DNA of 64,000 nt from Planctomycetota bacterium (GTDB lineage: Bacteria; Planctomycetota; GCA-002687715; DRQF01). The position numbers were made by a program, and so were the translations under genes. Within the stretch, counting starts at the first letter, position 1. Each line of letters starts with the position of its first letter. Below the pieces are notes generated by a model that made no database searches, was not told the origin of the DNA, and saw nothing but the letters and a program-made list of their open reading frames with translations. Below are positions 24,413 to 32,321 of this stretch, piece by piece. The stretch is from assembly GCA_020639295.1 (NCBI GenBank), contig JACKGY010000010.1, positions 1 through 64,000 of the forward strand. The letters are read 5' to 3'.

Positions 24413-24583
24413 CTTGCGGATCTCCAGGAGCTTCCGGAACGGGCTTCATGAGCCCGGGACGCGGGGAGCCCCCCGATGGCCAGGCCAAGCGATCCGGGCT
24501 CAGTAGGGCTCCCCGGAGCCCACTCCAGAGTCTATCATCTGCCGCTGGTGGGCGAGGACGATACCGGATCAGGGGGCGAAGGC

Positions 24584-25672
24584 GTGAAGATCCCAGGCTA
24601 CGACATCGAGATCGATGGCCGCGTCCTCTTGAGCAGAACCCTCTCTGCCGAAGCCATCCACCTCTATGCCATTGCCATCACGTTCCAGGCGCAACGAGCA
24701 GGTCCTTCATGCAGGCTCGACGAACTCCTCGCGAGCCAGATGCTGGATCTGAAGAAGAACGCCTTCCAAGAGACAGCGAAGGAGCTTCACGACGTCGGCG
24801 TCATCGACATCAGGGTGTACTTGGAGAACTGGGCGATCGAACCGGTTCCTCTGAACGACGAGGCCGTCAAGAAACTACGGCCCAAGGAGCCAGCGCCGAC
24901 GCAGACGATCAGCTTCCTCCCGTTCTTCGCACGGTGCCTCATGTCACAGGACGCATGGCTCGTTGCGGTCATCGCGCTCGCCGTGAAGACGATGGGTCGA
25001 GCCCTCGCGATCGGCGAGCTCGTCCCTTGGTTCCCTGGTTTGAACGAGTTCACCCTGATGCTCTGGCTGGATGAGCTGAGGTCTCTCGATCTGATTGATG
25101 CTCAAGGCTCACCGGGATCTGAGACCTACCGAGCTCGTGAGATCAGCCAAGACCAGATCGACGACCTCCAGGTGTGCGAGTACCTGACCTCGGAGCTGGG
25201 TTGGGAACACCCCGAACCGAAGGACGAGCTGCGGCGGCGACTTGGACGAAATGCCCACGGCTCGGAACCGCGCTGTCGGGCGTGCTATCCGAAACCCGTT
25301 TTCGGCGACACGAGCTTCGATGACGACACGGATGCCCATGAGTCACTCGTCACCTCGAAGCTCGGCATTGATGCGTCTGAGTACCAAGCCCTTGCACAGG
25401 AGCTCCAGAGGGGCTTTTCGGCACCCAAGGGGCGGAAGCACGAGAATCCTCCTCCGAGGGGCCTGAAGGTCGGCGACTTTCTCCGGATGCTCTCGCCCGA
25501 GGAGCCAACTGGTAGCGCCTTCGCAAGGTGGCTGGGAATCAGCAAGCAGAGCGCCTGCGATCACGTTACCGAACTCGTCCTCGCGGGGAAGAGGCTGACC
25601 TACCGCGAGCTTCTCAAGGTACACGTGGATCGAGCCGCTCGACATCTCGGTAGCCTCGGTACCTGGGGTTAG
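24584..25672 (+). CDS. Hypothetical HTH protein of the replication/control module
   Basis: The protein has 362 residues from GTG 24584, which follows a GGGGCGAAGG site; the frame is open back to 24476. The N-terminal 110 residues look like a winged-helix domain (YDIEIDGRVLLSRTLSAEA, then a helix pair). A CRACYP cysteine pair occurs near residue 235. The C-terminal 70 residues include a HTH-like FARWLGISKQSACDHVTELV. It may be a replication or copy-number regulator. It reads away from the glycosylase gene and toward the second P-loop protein. Confidence 0.55.
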   Translation: MKIPGYDIEIDGRVLLSRTLSAEAIHLYAIAITFQAQRAGPSCRLDELLASQMLDLKKNAFQETAKELHDVGVIDIRVYLENWAIEPVPLNDEAVKKLRPKEPAPTQTISFLPFFARCLMSQDAWLVAVIALAVKTMGRALAIGELVPWFPGLNEFTLMLWLDELRSLDLIDAQGSPGSETYRAREISQDQIDDLQVCEYLTSELGWEHPEPKDELRRRLGRNAHGSEPRCRACYPKPVFGDTSFDDDTDAHESLVTSKLGIDASEYQALAQELQRGFSAPKGRKHENPPPRGLKVGDFLRMLSPEEPTGSAFARWLGISKQSACDHVTELVLAGKRLTYRELLKVHVDRAARHLGSLGTWG

Positions 25673-25873
25673 TAAGGACTGCCCCCCGAGCTCAGTCGCC
25701 CTACCGCATCGAGCTGTCCTAACTCCTTATCTCCTCGGACTCGGACGGTCTCGGACCCGGTCGGATATCCGGCCGGAGACTGGGTCCGTCTACAGCCACC
25801 TACTCATGGTCGGAGCCGGTACATCGCAGCGCGTGCTGCGGTGCCATTCACTCCGATTTCGAGGAGAACCTCA

Positions 25874-26272
25874 ATGAGGTCTCACAATCAACAGCCGGGC
25901 AATCCGGCCTTTCAGGACTCCTTCGGGCGAACCTTCGATGTCAGCACCGGCTGCGTCGACGGCCCGGAGGGGCGTTTCAATCTCAGGGATGATCAGCAAG
26001 TCAGGGCCTTCGGGCGCTGTGTCGGCCAACGTTGGGCAGCAGGAGGAGACGTCTGGGCGCTTCTCACGTTTCGGGACGCCTTGAAGCGCATCGCGATGAC
26101 CAACCCGACCTATGGGGCACTCGCTGAACTCCTTCGCGACGCTGAGTTCTCGCAGTGGGTCGATGAAGCCGGTCTCCATGCCGAGAAGGTGATCCCGGCG
26201 ACAGGCATGTTCTTCGATGGCTGGTTCGAGGGCGCGATGGAAGCCCTCGGGCTGGAAGGGGAGATCATCTGA
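25874..26272 (+). CDS. Small hypothetical protein coupled to the P-loop ATPase gene
   Basis: The protein has 132 residues, starting MRSHNQQPG behind GAGGAG. The body is helical with a GRCVGQRWAAGGDVW segment and an acidic C-terminus. Its TGA overlaps the ATG of the following ATPase gene (TGATG), so it is probably made in step with it. The family is not recognised; a helicase loader or accessory factor is possible by position only. Confidence 0.6.
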   Translation: MRSHNQQPGNPAFQDSFGRTFDVSTGCVDGPEGRFNLRDDQQVRAFGRCVGQRWAAGGDVWALLTFRDALKRIAMTNPTYGALAELLRDAEFSQWVDEAGLHAEKVIPATGMFFDGWFEGAMEALGLEGEII

Positions 26273-27858
26273 TGCGCGACGAACTTGACAACGACGCTGG
26301 CGGCGAGCCTCGGCCAGTCGCCCACCCCGACTTCGTGAACGGCTACAAGCCGGAGGCCGCCGAGCCTGAAGGAGACCAGAAGCAGCTCTATGAAGGAAAG
26401 GGGCTGCCGAAGGACGATCAGATCAAGAAGGTCGTGGCGATGCTCATCAAGACGAGGCGCTACGTCCGCATGGATCGCTACCCGGTGCAACTTCCTCCCG
26501 AACCGCACCTCGTCAAGACGCTCCGCCCCATGAGCGTCACGGAGCTCGCGGCGACGATTCCCAACCACCGCGAAGTCGTGGACGACGCTGGCTTCATCAT
26601 TCCGACCTCGAAGCTCGCTCGGGCCGTCATTCACTCGGATCATTTCCTGCGCCTCAAGGAAGTCCGAGGTCTGGTGCGGCACCCTGCCTACGGCCCGAAC
26701 TGGCAGAGGCCGCTGCCTGGAGCGAGAACCGACTGCCTTCTCTACCAGGCAACTCGGATTCTGGCTGTCAGTCGCGAGATGAGCCATTTGGCTCGACTTC
26801 TTTCGGGATTCCATGTCGATGGTGAGGATGGCTCCGTGACCAACGTCCTCGCGTTGATGCTGGGCCTGATGTGCACGGTCGCGCTCGGACCCTGCCCGCT
26901 TGGGCTCTTCGCGGCGACGAGGCCGGGAGAAGGCAAGACCACGTTGGCCAGGGTCATCGCCATCCTGTTCGGCGAGCCGGAACCATCGGGCCTACGCTAC
27001 AAGTCCGATTCCGTTCTGGAGAAGGACATCGGCGCGGCGATGATGGCGGGCGACCACGTGATCATCCTCGACAACGTCAGAAAGCGCGGGAGGATTGACT
27101 CGCCGCTGCTGGAGAGCCTCGTCACGGACCGGCACCACGCCTTCCGCGTCCTCGGCACCAGCCAGCGCGTCAAGCTCATGAACACCGGCCTGATCGCCAT
27201 CACGGCGAACAACGCGATGTTACACGAGGACCTGGCGAGCCGGACCCTCACCGTCAGCTTCCGATCCTCGATCGCTCCCTGCGACCGAACCTTCGATTTC
27301 GATCCCGAGGAGTACGCCGCCGAGTTCCGCGAGGAGATCCTCGGCGAGCTCATGGGCATCGTCGAGGACTGGAAGGCCGCCGGGATGCCGGAGGCCGACG
27401 TGAAGTTCCGGAACCCGCGCTGGGCTCGCGCCATCGGCGGCATGCTGGAGGTCACGGGCATCAAGGGCTTCCTCAAGAACTACGCCAAGGAGTCGCAGGC
27501 GGCAGATCTGCGCCGTCGGGCGCTCTTCGAGATGGGGCGGATGTACGAGACCGAGCGCCTGCCCGTTGGCGGCTGGATCGCCATCATGGAGCGTGTGGGA
27601 CTCACCATGGAGGCCCTGGGCATCGAGACGCGGTCCCAGAGCAGCCAGGCGCAGCTTTCGGCGCTCGGGAAGCTCATGGTCGAGTTCTCCGGCACCACGG
27701 AGCTGATCGGCGACGACGCCGTCACGCTGGAGGCCGAGGACACTGGGCACGCTCGTGAGCGCCTGTATCGCTTCGTGGTTGAGCGTCGTGGCCTGCCGTC
27801 CACTTCCATCGCCGACCTTGTAGAACTCGCCGAGCAGCGGAGGGCTGAGGCCGAGTGA
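26272..27858 (+). CDS. P-loop ATPase / putative helicase of mobile elements
   Basis: The protein has 528 residues. Walker A is the stretch TRPGEGKTT at 216-224, preceded by a hydrophobic strand. A Walker B-like ILDNVRKRG follows about 50 residues later, and TGLIAITANNAM resembles sensor 1. The C-terminal part is helical. This layout matches the ATPase domain of DUF927-type or other phage/plasmid helicases, but the N-terminal 200 residues carry no recognised primase motif. It is a second ATPase in the same module as the SF3-type protein and may act in replication, excision or DNA transfer. Confidence 0.65.
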   Translation: MRDELDNDAGGEPRPVAHPDFVNGYKPEAAEPEGDQKQLYEGKGLPKDDQIKKVVAMLIKTRRYVRMDRYPVQLPPEPHLVKTLRPMSVTELAATIPNHREVVDDAGFIIPTSKLARAVIHSDHFLRLKEVRGLVRHPAYGPNWQRPLPGARTDCLLYQATRILAVSREMSHLARLLSGFHVDGEDGSVTNVLALMLGLMCTVALGPCPLGLFAATRPGEGKTTLARVIAILFGEPEPSGLRYKSDSVLEKDIGAAMMAGDHVIILDNVRKRGRIDSPLLESLVTDRHHAFRVLGTSQRVKLMNTGLIAITANNAMLHEDLASRTLTVSFRSSIAPCDRTFDFDPEEYAAEFREEILGELMGIVEDWKAAGMPEADVKFRNPRWARAIGGMLEVTGIKGFLKNYAKESQAADLRRRALFEMGRMYETERLPVGGWIAIMERVGLTMEALGIETRSQSSQAQLSALGKLMVEFSGTTELIGDDAVTLEAEDTGHARERLYRFVVERRGLPSTSIADLVELAEQRRAEAE

Positions 27859-27916
27859 TGGGCCTTTGGGGCCGTCTTGCCTTTCCGTCCGTCACCAGTC
27901 TCCGCTGGTGGCGACG

Positions 27917-27943
27917 AAGAGGGGGGCGGTCCCTCTTTTTTTT
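27917..27943 (+). terminator. Rho-independent terminator after the P-loop ATPase gene
   Basis: AAGAGGG (27917-27923) pairs with CCCTCTT (27931-27937), with a 7-nt loop and an eight-T run from 27936 to 27943. It closes the 25874-27858 unit. Confidence 0.8.
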
Positions 27944-27957
27944 CTCCGCCGGCGAGG

Positions 27958-28521
27958 GTGGAAATCCCCGGTAGAGGAATCCTGGAAATCTCCAAGCCCA
28001 ATAAAGCGGTCGCGTGGCCCGTCCGCTTTGTCACCAGTGGAGGCAATCGCGCATCGCGGCCTCCTGGAGAAGACCGGAACCAGCCCCTCCTGCCTTGGCG
28101 CGAGACCAAGGGCTCGACCATCGCGATCTTCTCACTCCCACCCAACAAGAAAGGAGTCCTGCTGCGTCATGAGAAACCTGGAGGCAGTTTCGCGACCATC
28201 GAGAAGAAGCCTTTCTTCATCACGGTGAAGCGCGAGGCGGCCCCCACCCTCCTCGTGCCGGTTGATCTGGCCGGCGTGCGATTCGATTCAAAGTGGCGGA
28301 GGCGGTCCCTTGAGGCCGCCCGCGAGGAGGTCCGCCCAGCTTCAAGGCAAGAAGAACGTGTTCAAGAACAACGTAGACAACATGGATCGCCGAGAGCTGC
28401 ACCCTGGCCCGGCTCCAATCCAGAATCCGACCTGCCGCGACGATTCGCGCAGGGAAGACGAACTCAAGGGCCTGTTGAGCCATCTGATCGCGCTCCTGGA
28501 GACGATCCTCGACCAGAATGA
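27958..28521 (+). CDS. Possible CDS overlapping the excisionase-like gene (weakly supported)
   Basis: An open frame runs from 27877; the terminator at 27917-27943 would lie inside it, so a GTG at 27958 is used here. Residues up to about 120 read like real protein (for example GSTIAIFSLPPNKKGVLLRHE, then FFITVKREAAPTLLVPVDL) with good third-position G/C. The last 65 residues are Arg/Pro-rich and overlap the HTH gene in another frame. It could be a real beta-rich protein whose end overlaps the next gene, or chance. No function is suggested. Confidence 0.3.
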   Translation: MEIPGRGILEISKPNKAVAWPVRFVTSGGNRASRPPGEDRNQPLLPWRETKGSTIAIFSLPPNKKGVLLRHEKPGGSFATIEKKPFFITVKREAAPTLLVPVDLAGVRFDSKWRRRSLEAAREEVRPASRQEERVQEQRRQHGSPRAAPWPGSNPESDLPRRFAQGRRTQGPVEPSDRAPGDDPRPE

Positions 28522-28714
28522 CGGCGAGCGCATCAAATCGGAGTGGATGACCAAGGAAGAGGTCGCTCAGTTCCTCCGCGAGTCACCGAGGAACGTGGAT
28601 CGCAGGCGTGCTCGTGGCGAGATCCCGGAGGGCGTGAAGTTTGGCAAGCGGAGGTTGTTCCGCCGGTCAGAAGTCGAGGCCATCGACTTCCGCAACCTGG
28701 GAGGCGTGGCATGA
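28382..28714 (+). CDS. HTH_17 (MerR-type) excisionase-like DNA-binding protein
   Basis: The protein has 110 residues from ATG 28382; the Shine-Dalgarno is weak, and GTG 28358 is a possible alternative. The C-terminal 55 residues hold a winged HTH of the HTH_17 type: WMTKEEVAQFLRESPRNVDRR, then GEIPEGVKFGKRRLFRRSEVEA. Such proteins direct integrase toward excision or repress element promoters. ATGA overlap with the integrase gene confirms the pairing. It is a candidate for binding one of the dyads on the element. Confidence 0.75.
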   Translation: MDRRELHPGPAPIQNPTCRDDSRREDELKGLLSHLIALLETILDQNDGERIKSEWMTKEEVAQFLRESPRNVDRRRARGEIPEGVKFGKRRLFRRSEVEAIDFRNLGGVA

Positions 28715-30024
28715 GCAGGAAGAAGATCACGCGAGATCGCGATCCTGGCCGAGGAACTCTCCGGCGGGGCAAGAACAAGAAGGGCCAGTTCGTCTGGTAC
28801 GGCGATTGGGTCGATGCCGAAGGCAAGCGCCATCGGGTCGCTCTCTCGGCGGACAAGCGCGTCGCAGAGACTCGCCTGGCCAATCTGATCAAGGATCGCG
28901 ACGAGAGCCTCGGCGGACAGGTTCCGATGCTTGACGTGGCGATCGCCGAGATCATGGTCGCCTACATGGAGGCCGCCAGGCTCGTTCGAAGCGCGAGCCA
29001 CATCGATCGTCTGGGTAGACTGCTTCCGTGTGTCATCGAGCGTCTGGGCGTGAGGGTCGTCAAGGAGATCTCGCGGGCGCGGCTCAACGCGTATCGTGCT
29101 CGGCGGCATGACGAAGGTCTCTCGAACGCGACGATCAACCGAGAACTGAGCTCGCTCCGGGCGATGCTCACCTGGGCCGTGGACAACGAGCTTCTTGGAT
29201 TCAATCCGATGGTCGGATTGAAGCGACTTCCAGAGGGCGAAAAGTTCCGGAAGAGGCCCCGTCGCGCCGCGACCGACGACGAGGCTGCGAGGATCATCGC
29301 GGCGGCCGAGGCGATCGACGTGGAGAATGCCGCCTTCTTCGCGGCCGAGAAGTCCATCCGAGGGAAGACCAAGGGCGAGAGGTACGCTCTACGCGAACGC
29401 CGGGTCTACGTCCCGCAGGCACCGTTCTGGCGTGCGCTGCTCCTGACCGGCGCTCGTTGGAATGAAGCCGCGACGATCATCTGGTCGGATATCTCGTTCG
29501 AGAACCGTCTGCTCACGCTTCGGGCCGAGAATACCAAGACCGGCAAGAGGCGCGAACTGCCCCTCCACAAGGCGGTGATCGCCGATCTGCACATGCTGAA
29601 GGAGGTCCAGAGGAAGGCACGGATGCGAGATGTCCTGGACTCGGATCGTGTCTTCCTCTCGCCGGAAGGGACGAGCTACCTCGATCTCGCCAACACGACA
29701 CGACGCTTCCACCGGATCATCAAGCGGGCCGGGATCGAGAAGAAGACCGAGAAGGGCTCGATGACGATCCACTCGATGCGCCACACCTTCTGCACGATGT
29801 TGGCGAGGGCAGGGGTGCCGCTGATCGAGGCCCAGAAGCTGATGGGGCATTCCGACCCCAAGCTGACGGCAGCCATCTACTCCCATGTGGAGGCTGAGGA
29901 CCTGAGACCGGCCATCGACCGACTTCCAGGGCTCGGCGGCGAGGTCAAGGAGGGGAACAACACCTACATGCTGCTCTCCTTCCGCGACTTCCTGGCCGCC
30001 ATGACCTGGCGAAAGACGGGCTGA
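28711..30024 (+). CDS. Tyrosine recombinase (integrase)
   Basis: The protein has 437 residues, starting MSRKKITRD in an ATGA overlap with the excisionase-like gene. The order is an N-terminal arm-type/AP2-like domain, a SAM-like core-binding domain (about 70-180) and the catalytic domain. The catalytic residues are all present: R249 (TGARW), K276 (NTKTG), H354 and R357 (HSMRH), H380 (MGHSD) and Y390 (AAIYSH). It catalyses site-specific recombination at tRNA-Arg(CCU), whose 3' end lies 195 nt downstream. The long insertion between residues 205 and 235 is a small oddity. Confidence 0.95.
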   Translation: MSRKKITRDRDPGRGTLRRGKNKKGQFVWYGDWVDAEGKRHRVALSADKRVAETRLANLIKDRDESLGGQVPMLDVAIAEIMVAYMEAARLVRSASHIDRLGRLLPCVIERLGVRVVKEISRARLNAYRARRHDEGLSNATINRELSSLRAMLTWAVDNELLGFNPMVGLKRLPEGEKFRKRPRRAATDDEAARIIAAAEAIDVENAAFFAAEKSIRGKTKGERYALRERRVYVPQAPFWRALLLTGARWNEAATIIWSDISFENRLLTLRAENTKTGKRRELPLHKAVIADLHMLKEVQRKARMRDVLDSDRVFLSPEGTSYLDLANTTRRFHRIIKRAGIEKKTEKGSMTIHSMRHTFCTMLARAGVPLIEAQKLMGHSDPKLTAAIYSHVEAEDLRPAIDRLPGLGGEVKEGNNTYMLLSFRDFLAAMTWRKTG

Positions 30025-30042
30025 GGCCAGGTGATTCCCAGG

Positions 30043-30087
30043 GGGCCGGAGCCGAGTGACGGAGCTCGGCACCGGCCCTTCTTTTTT
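30043..30087 (+). terminator. Rho-independent terminator after the integrase
   Basis: GGGCCGG (30043-30049) pairs with CCGGCCC (30072-30078), with an inner GCCGAG/CTCGGC stem (30051-30056/30065-30070), followed by TTCTTTTTT. Confidence 0.85.
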
Positions 30088-30218
30088 GTCCGGACGAGAC
30101 CCGGCGGGACCGCACGGGCGCGAATCGTTGGCAACTCGTTGGCAACCCTGTCCACGAAGCTCGACGGCCCTCGATGGTCGAGGGCCGCAAGTCGTTCCAT
30201 CGTCGCGATGTAGGGGAG

Positions 30219-30240
30219 TGCTCCCGACAGGACTCGAACC
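30219..30240. other. Predicted attachment site (right end of element)
   Basis: Integrases of this type usually cross over inside the 3' end of the target tRNA. Here the tRNA 3' end, at 30219-30240 on the plus strand, faces the integrase gene. The exact core and length cannot be seen because the other copy is outside the window. Confidence 0.45.
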
Positions 30241-30292
30241 TGTTACCTGCGGTTTAGGAAACCGCCGCTCTATCCTGATGAGCTACGGGAGC
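30219..30292 (-). tRNA. tRNA-Arg (anticodon CCU)
   Basis: The cloverleaf is complete on the minus strand. The acceptor stem is GCTCCCG/CGGGAGC with discriminator A, the D-arm is GCTC/GAGC, the anticodon stem is GCGGT/ACCGC with loop TTCCTAA giving CCU at 34-36, and the T-arm is ACAGG/CCTGT with TTCGAGT. CCA is not encoded. Reads AGG codons. It is the integration target of the element. Confidence 0.95.
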
Positions 30293-30812
30293 CGGTGGCT
30301 GGGTTCTATCAAGGGCGGCGGGCGGCGGAAAGGGGCCGGGGGAGGGGACTTGTGTGGGCCGGCTGGCGAGGACCCGGCGGAGCGTGGCCGGGGAGAGGAC
30401 TGGCGCCTTGGCGCGTTCTCGGCGGTGGTGTCACGGCGACCAGAGCGCGGGTCCTTTCATGCCGGGTGGCGTGATGGCAGCGGCAGGTGATCCAACCTGT
30501 ACAAGCGAACGAGCGTCGATCGCGACCCGAAGTTCGACGCGATGTTCGTCGGATCGCCGGGATGAATGTTCAGTCGTCGTCATGCGGTCGTTTCGACGGC
30601 GGCGCGGCAAGTCCGTATCGATGCGCGACTTGGATCGCGCTGCATCTTCGGTCATCGCGAGACGAGTCGACACGCGACGTCTTGTCGCGAATTTCACGGC
30701 GACCGAAGACCGGTTTTGCTCTTGCCGATCCCGGCCTCGTGGTAGATTCCGGCGCGCCTTCAATTTGCCGACACATCCGAACATCGGAGCATTCGACAAG
30801 GACCATAGACCT
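30293..30812. other. Noncoding spacer between tRNA and di-heme cytochrome gene
   Basis: An open frame continues upstream of the cytochrome gene but is Arg/Ser-rich with no signal or motif, so it is treated as noncoding. A possible promoter for the cytochrome gene lies near 30716-30755 (TTGCTC and a TAGATT-like box about 17 nt apart). Confidence 0.45.
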
Positions 30813-32234
30813 ATGCTAGGCACCTCCAAAAGCTCTTTCTTGGCGGTGGTCGCGGTCGTCGCTTTCGCGGCGCCTTCGTTCGCCCAGTTGACCGGCCAGA
30901 ACGCGAACCTCGGTAACCGTCTGACCCAGACGGACATCACCAACGGTTCGATGAACCTGAAGCAGATCCGCCGCGAAGGTCGCCGGATCTTCACCACGCC
31001 CTTCAACAAGGTCGACGGCCACGGCGTCACCTACGACGTGAACAACCCCGATCACACCGACTTCACCAACCGGCCCACGCTGCAGAACAACGGCACCTTC
31101 CTGCGCATCAACGGCCTCGACGCGCAGACCTGCCTCGAGTGCCACGGCGTGGTCAGCAACTCGTCGATCCCGGCCGAACTGGGCATCGGCGGCGTCGCCG
31201 GCGCGGCCGGCAACGCGATCTTCCAGCCGAAGAACATCGACGTCGACGATTCGAGCAACAACGGCTTCGCCGACTTCGACGGCCGCTTCATCAACCCGCC
31301 CTTCCTCTTCGGCGCCGGTGGCATCGAGGCGGTGGGCAAGGAGATGACCACCGACCTGCAGGCCCTGAAGCAGCAGGCCTTCCTCAACCCCAACACGGTG
31401 GTCAGCCTCGACACCAAGGGCATCAACTTCGGCAGCATCAGCTACGACGGCAGCAACTTCGACTACAGCAACGTCGCGGGCATCGACCAGGATCTGGTCG
31501 TGCGTCCCTTCGGTCGCAAGGGCGAGTTCTTCACCACCCGCGACTTCGACCGCGGCGCGATGCAGTTCCACTTCGGCATGCAGCCGGAGGAGGTCGTGGG
31601 TTCCGGCGTCGATGGCGACAACGACGGCGTGGTCGACGAGATCACCATCGGTGAGCTTTCCGCCCTCCACGTCTTCGCCAACCTGCAGCCGAAGCCGGAG
31701 ATCAAGCCCCGGCCCGGCTCCGGCTACGGCATGGTGCTCTTCGATCAGATCGGCTGCACCGAGTGCCACCGCCCGGTGCTGACCGCGGACTCGAAGTACC
31801 ACACCTTCTCGTTCCCGGACGTGCCGACCGACCCGTCGCAGAACGTGTACCTGACCGCCAACCTGCGCACCTCGCCGATGAACTTCAGCCCGACCCCCGG
31901 TGGCGGCGTCGCGCTGTTCCCCTTCGCCGACCTGAAGCGTCACGACATGGGCCCCGGACTCACCGAGTCCTTCGGTGGTGCCCTCGACGCGCAGTTCACC
32001 ACCGCGCGGCTCTGGGGCATCGCGGACACCGCGCCCTACCTGCACGACGGTCGCGCGCTGTCGCTCGCCGAGGCCATCGACGCCCACGGCGGCGAGGCGG
32101 CCCAGGCCCGGACGAACTTCACCAACCTGAGCAACTCGCAGCAGCTGGCGGTCCTCGCCCTGCTCCGTTCGCTGCGGACCCCGCGCAATCCCAACATGGA
32201 TCTCGGGCCCTTCCAGCAGAACGTCAATAACTGA
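30813..32234 (+). CDS. Di-heme c-type cytochrome (DHOR/cytochrome c peroxidase-like)
   Basis: The protein has 473 residues. The signal peptide is about 24 residues, with likely cleavage at SFA-Q. Two CxxCH heme sites are present: CLECH at 107-111 and CTECH at 315-319. A DGDNDG loop near 267 may bind calcium. The C-terminal region (WGIADTAPYLHDGRA, then EAIDAHGGEA) is the conserved end of di-heme oxidoreductase-like proteins. It should act in the periplasm as a peroxidase or electron-transfer oxidase; the partner is not encoded nearby. A strong terminator follows. Confidence 0.85.
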   Translation: MLGTSKSSFLAVVAVVAFAAPSFAQLTGQNANLGNRLTQTDITNGSMNLKQIRREGRRIFTTPFNKVDGHGVTYDVNNPDHTDFTNRPTLQNNGTFLRINGLDAQTCLECHGVVSNSSIPAELGIGGVAGAAGNAIFQPKNIDVDDSSNNGFADFDGRFINPPFLFGAGGIEAVGKEMTTDLQALKQQAFLNPNTVVSLDTKGINFGSISYDGSNFDYSNVAGIDQDLVVRPFGRKGEFFTTRDFDRGAMQFHFGMQPEEVVGSGVDGDNDGVVDEITIGELSALHVFANLQPKPEIKPRPGSGYGMVLFDQIGCTECHRPVLTADSKYHTFSFPDVPTDPSQNVYLTANLRTSPMNFSPTPGGGVALFPFADLKRHDMGPGLTESFGGALDAQFTTARLWGIADTAPYLHDGRALSLAEAIDAHGGEAAQARTNFTNLSNSQQLAVLALLRSLRTPRNPNMDLGPFQQNVNN

Positions 32235-32255
32235 TCGCCGATCGTCCGTGAATTC

Positions 32256-32287
32256 GAGCGGGCCCGCGCTCCGGCGCGGGCCCGCTC
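32256..32287. terminator. Bidirectional terminator
   Basis: GAGCGGGCCCGCGC (32256-32269) and GCGCGGGCCCGCTC (32274-32287) form a perfect 14-bp stem with a 4-nt loop, then TCTTTC. It lies between convergent genes ending at 32234 and 32322. Confidence 0.85.
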
Positions 32288-32321
32288 TCTTTCGCCGCCA
32301 CGGAAGTCGAGGCCGGGCGGT

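Larger units (their letters stand above)
1..30219. mobile_element. Integrated mobile element in tRNA-Arg(CCU), right part; left end outside the window
   Basis: The right boundary is placed at the 3' end of the minus-strand tRNA-Arg(CCU), which points at a tyrosine integrase gene 195 nt away. An excisionase-like HTH gene overlaps the integrase start. The content is typical accessory cargo: nucleases, RadC, ImmA protease, DUF genes, a P4-family primase/helicase and an iteron-like array. No capsid, tail, portal, large terminase, relaxase or type IV secretion gene is visible. No second copy of the tRNA 3' segment was found by eye in this window, so the left attachment site should lie further left. 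The class (satellite, mobilizable island or remnant) is not decided by the sequence. Confidence 0.8.

Noticed and set aside
1..30219. Prophage
   Set aside because: No capsid, portal, tail, large terminase or lysis gene was recognised.
30354..30812. Upstream extension of the di-heme cytochrome frame
   Set aside because: Arg/Ser-rich, without homology-like features; the signal peptide begins at the ATG at 30813.
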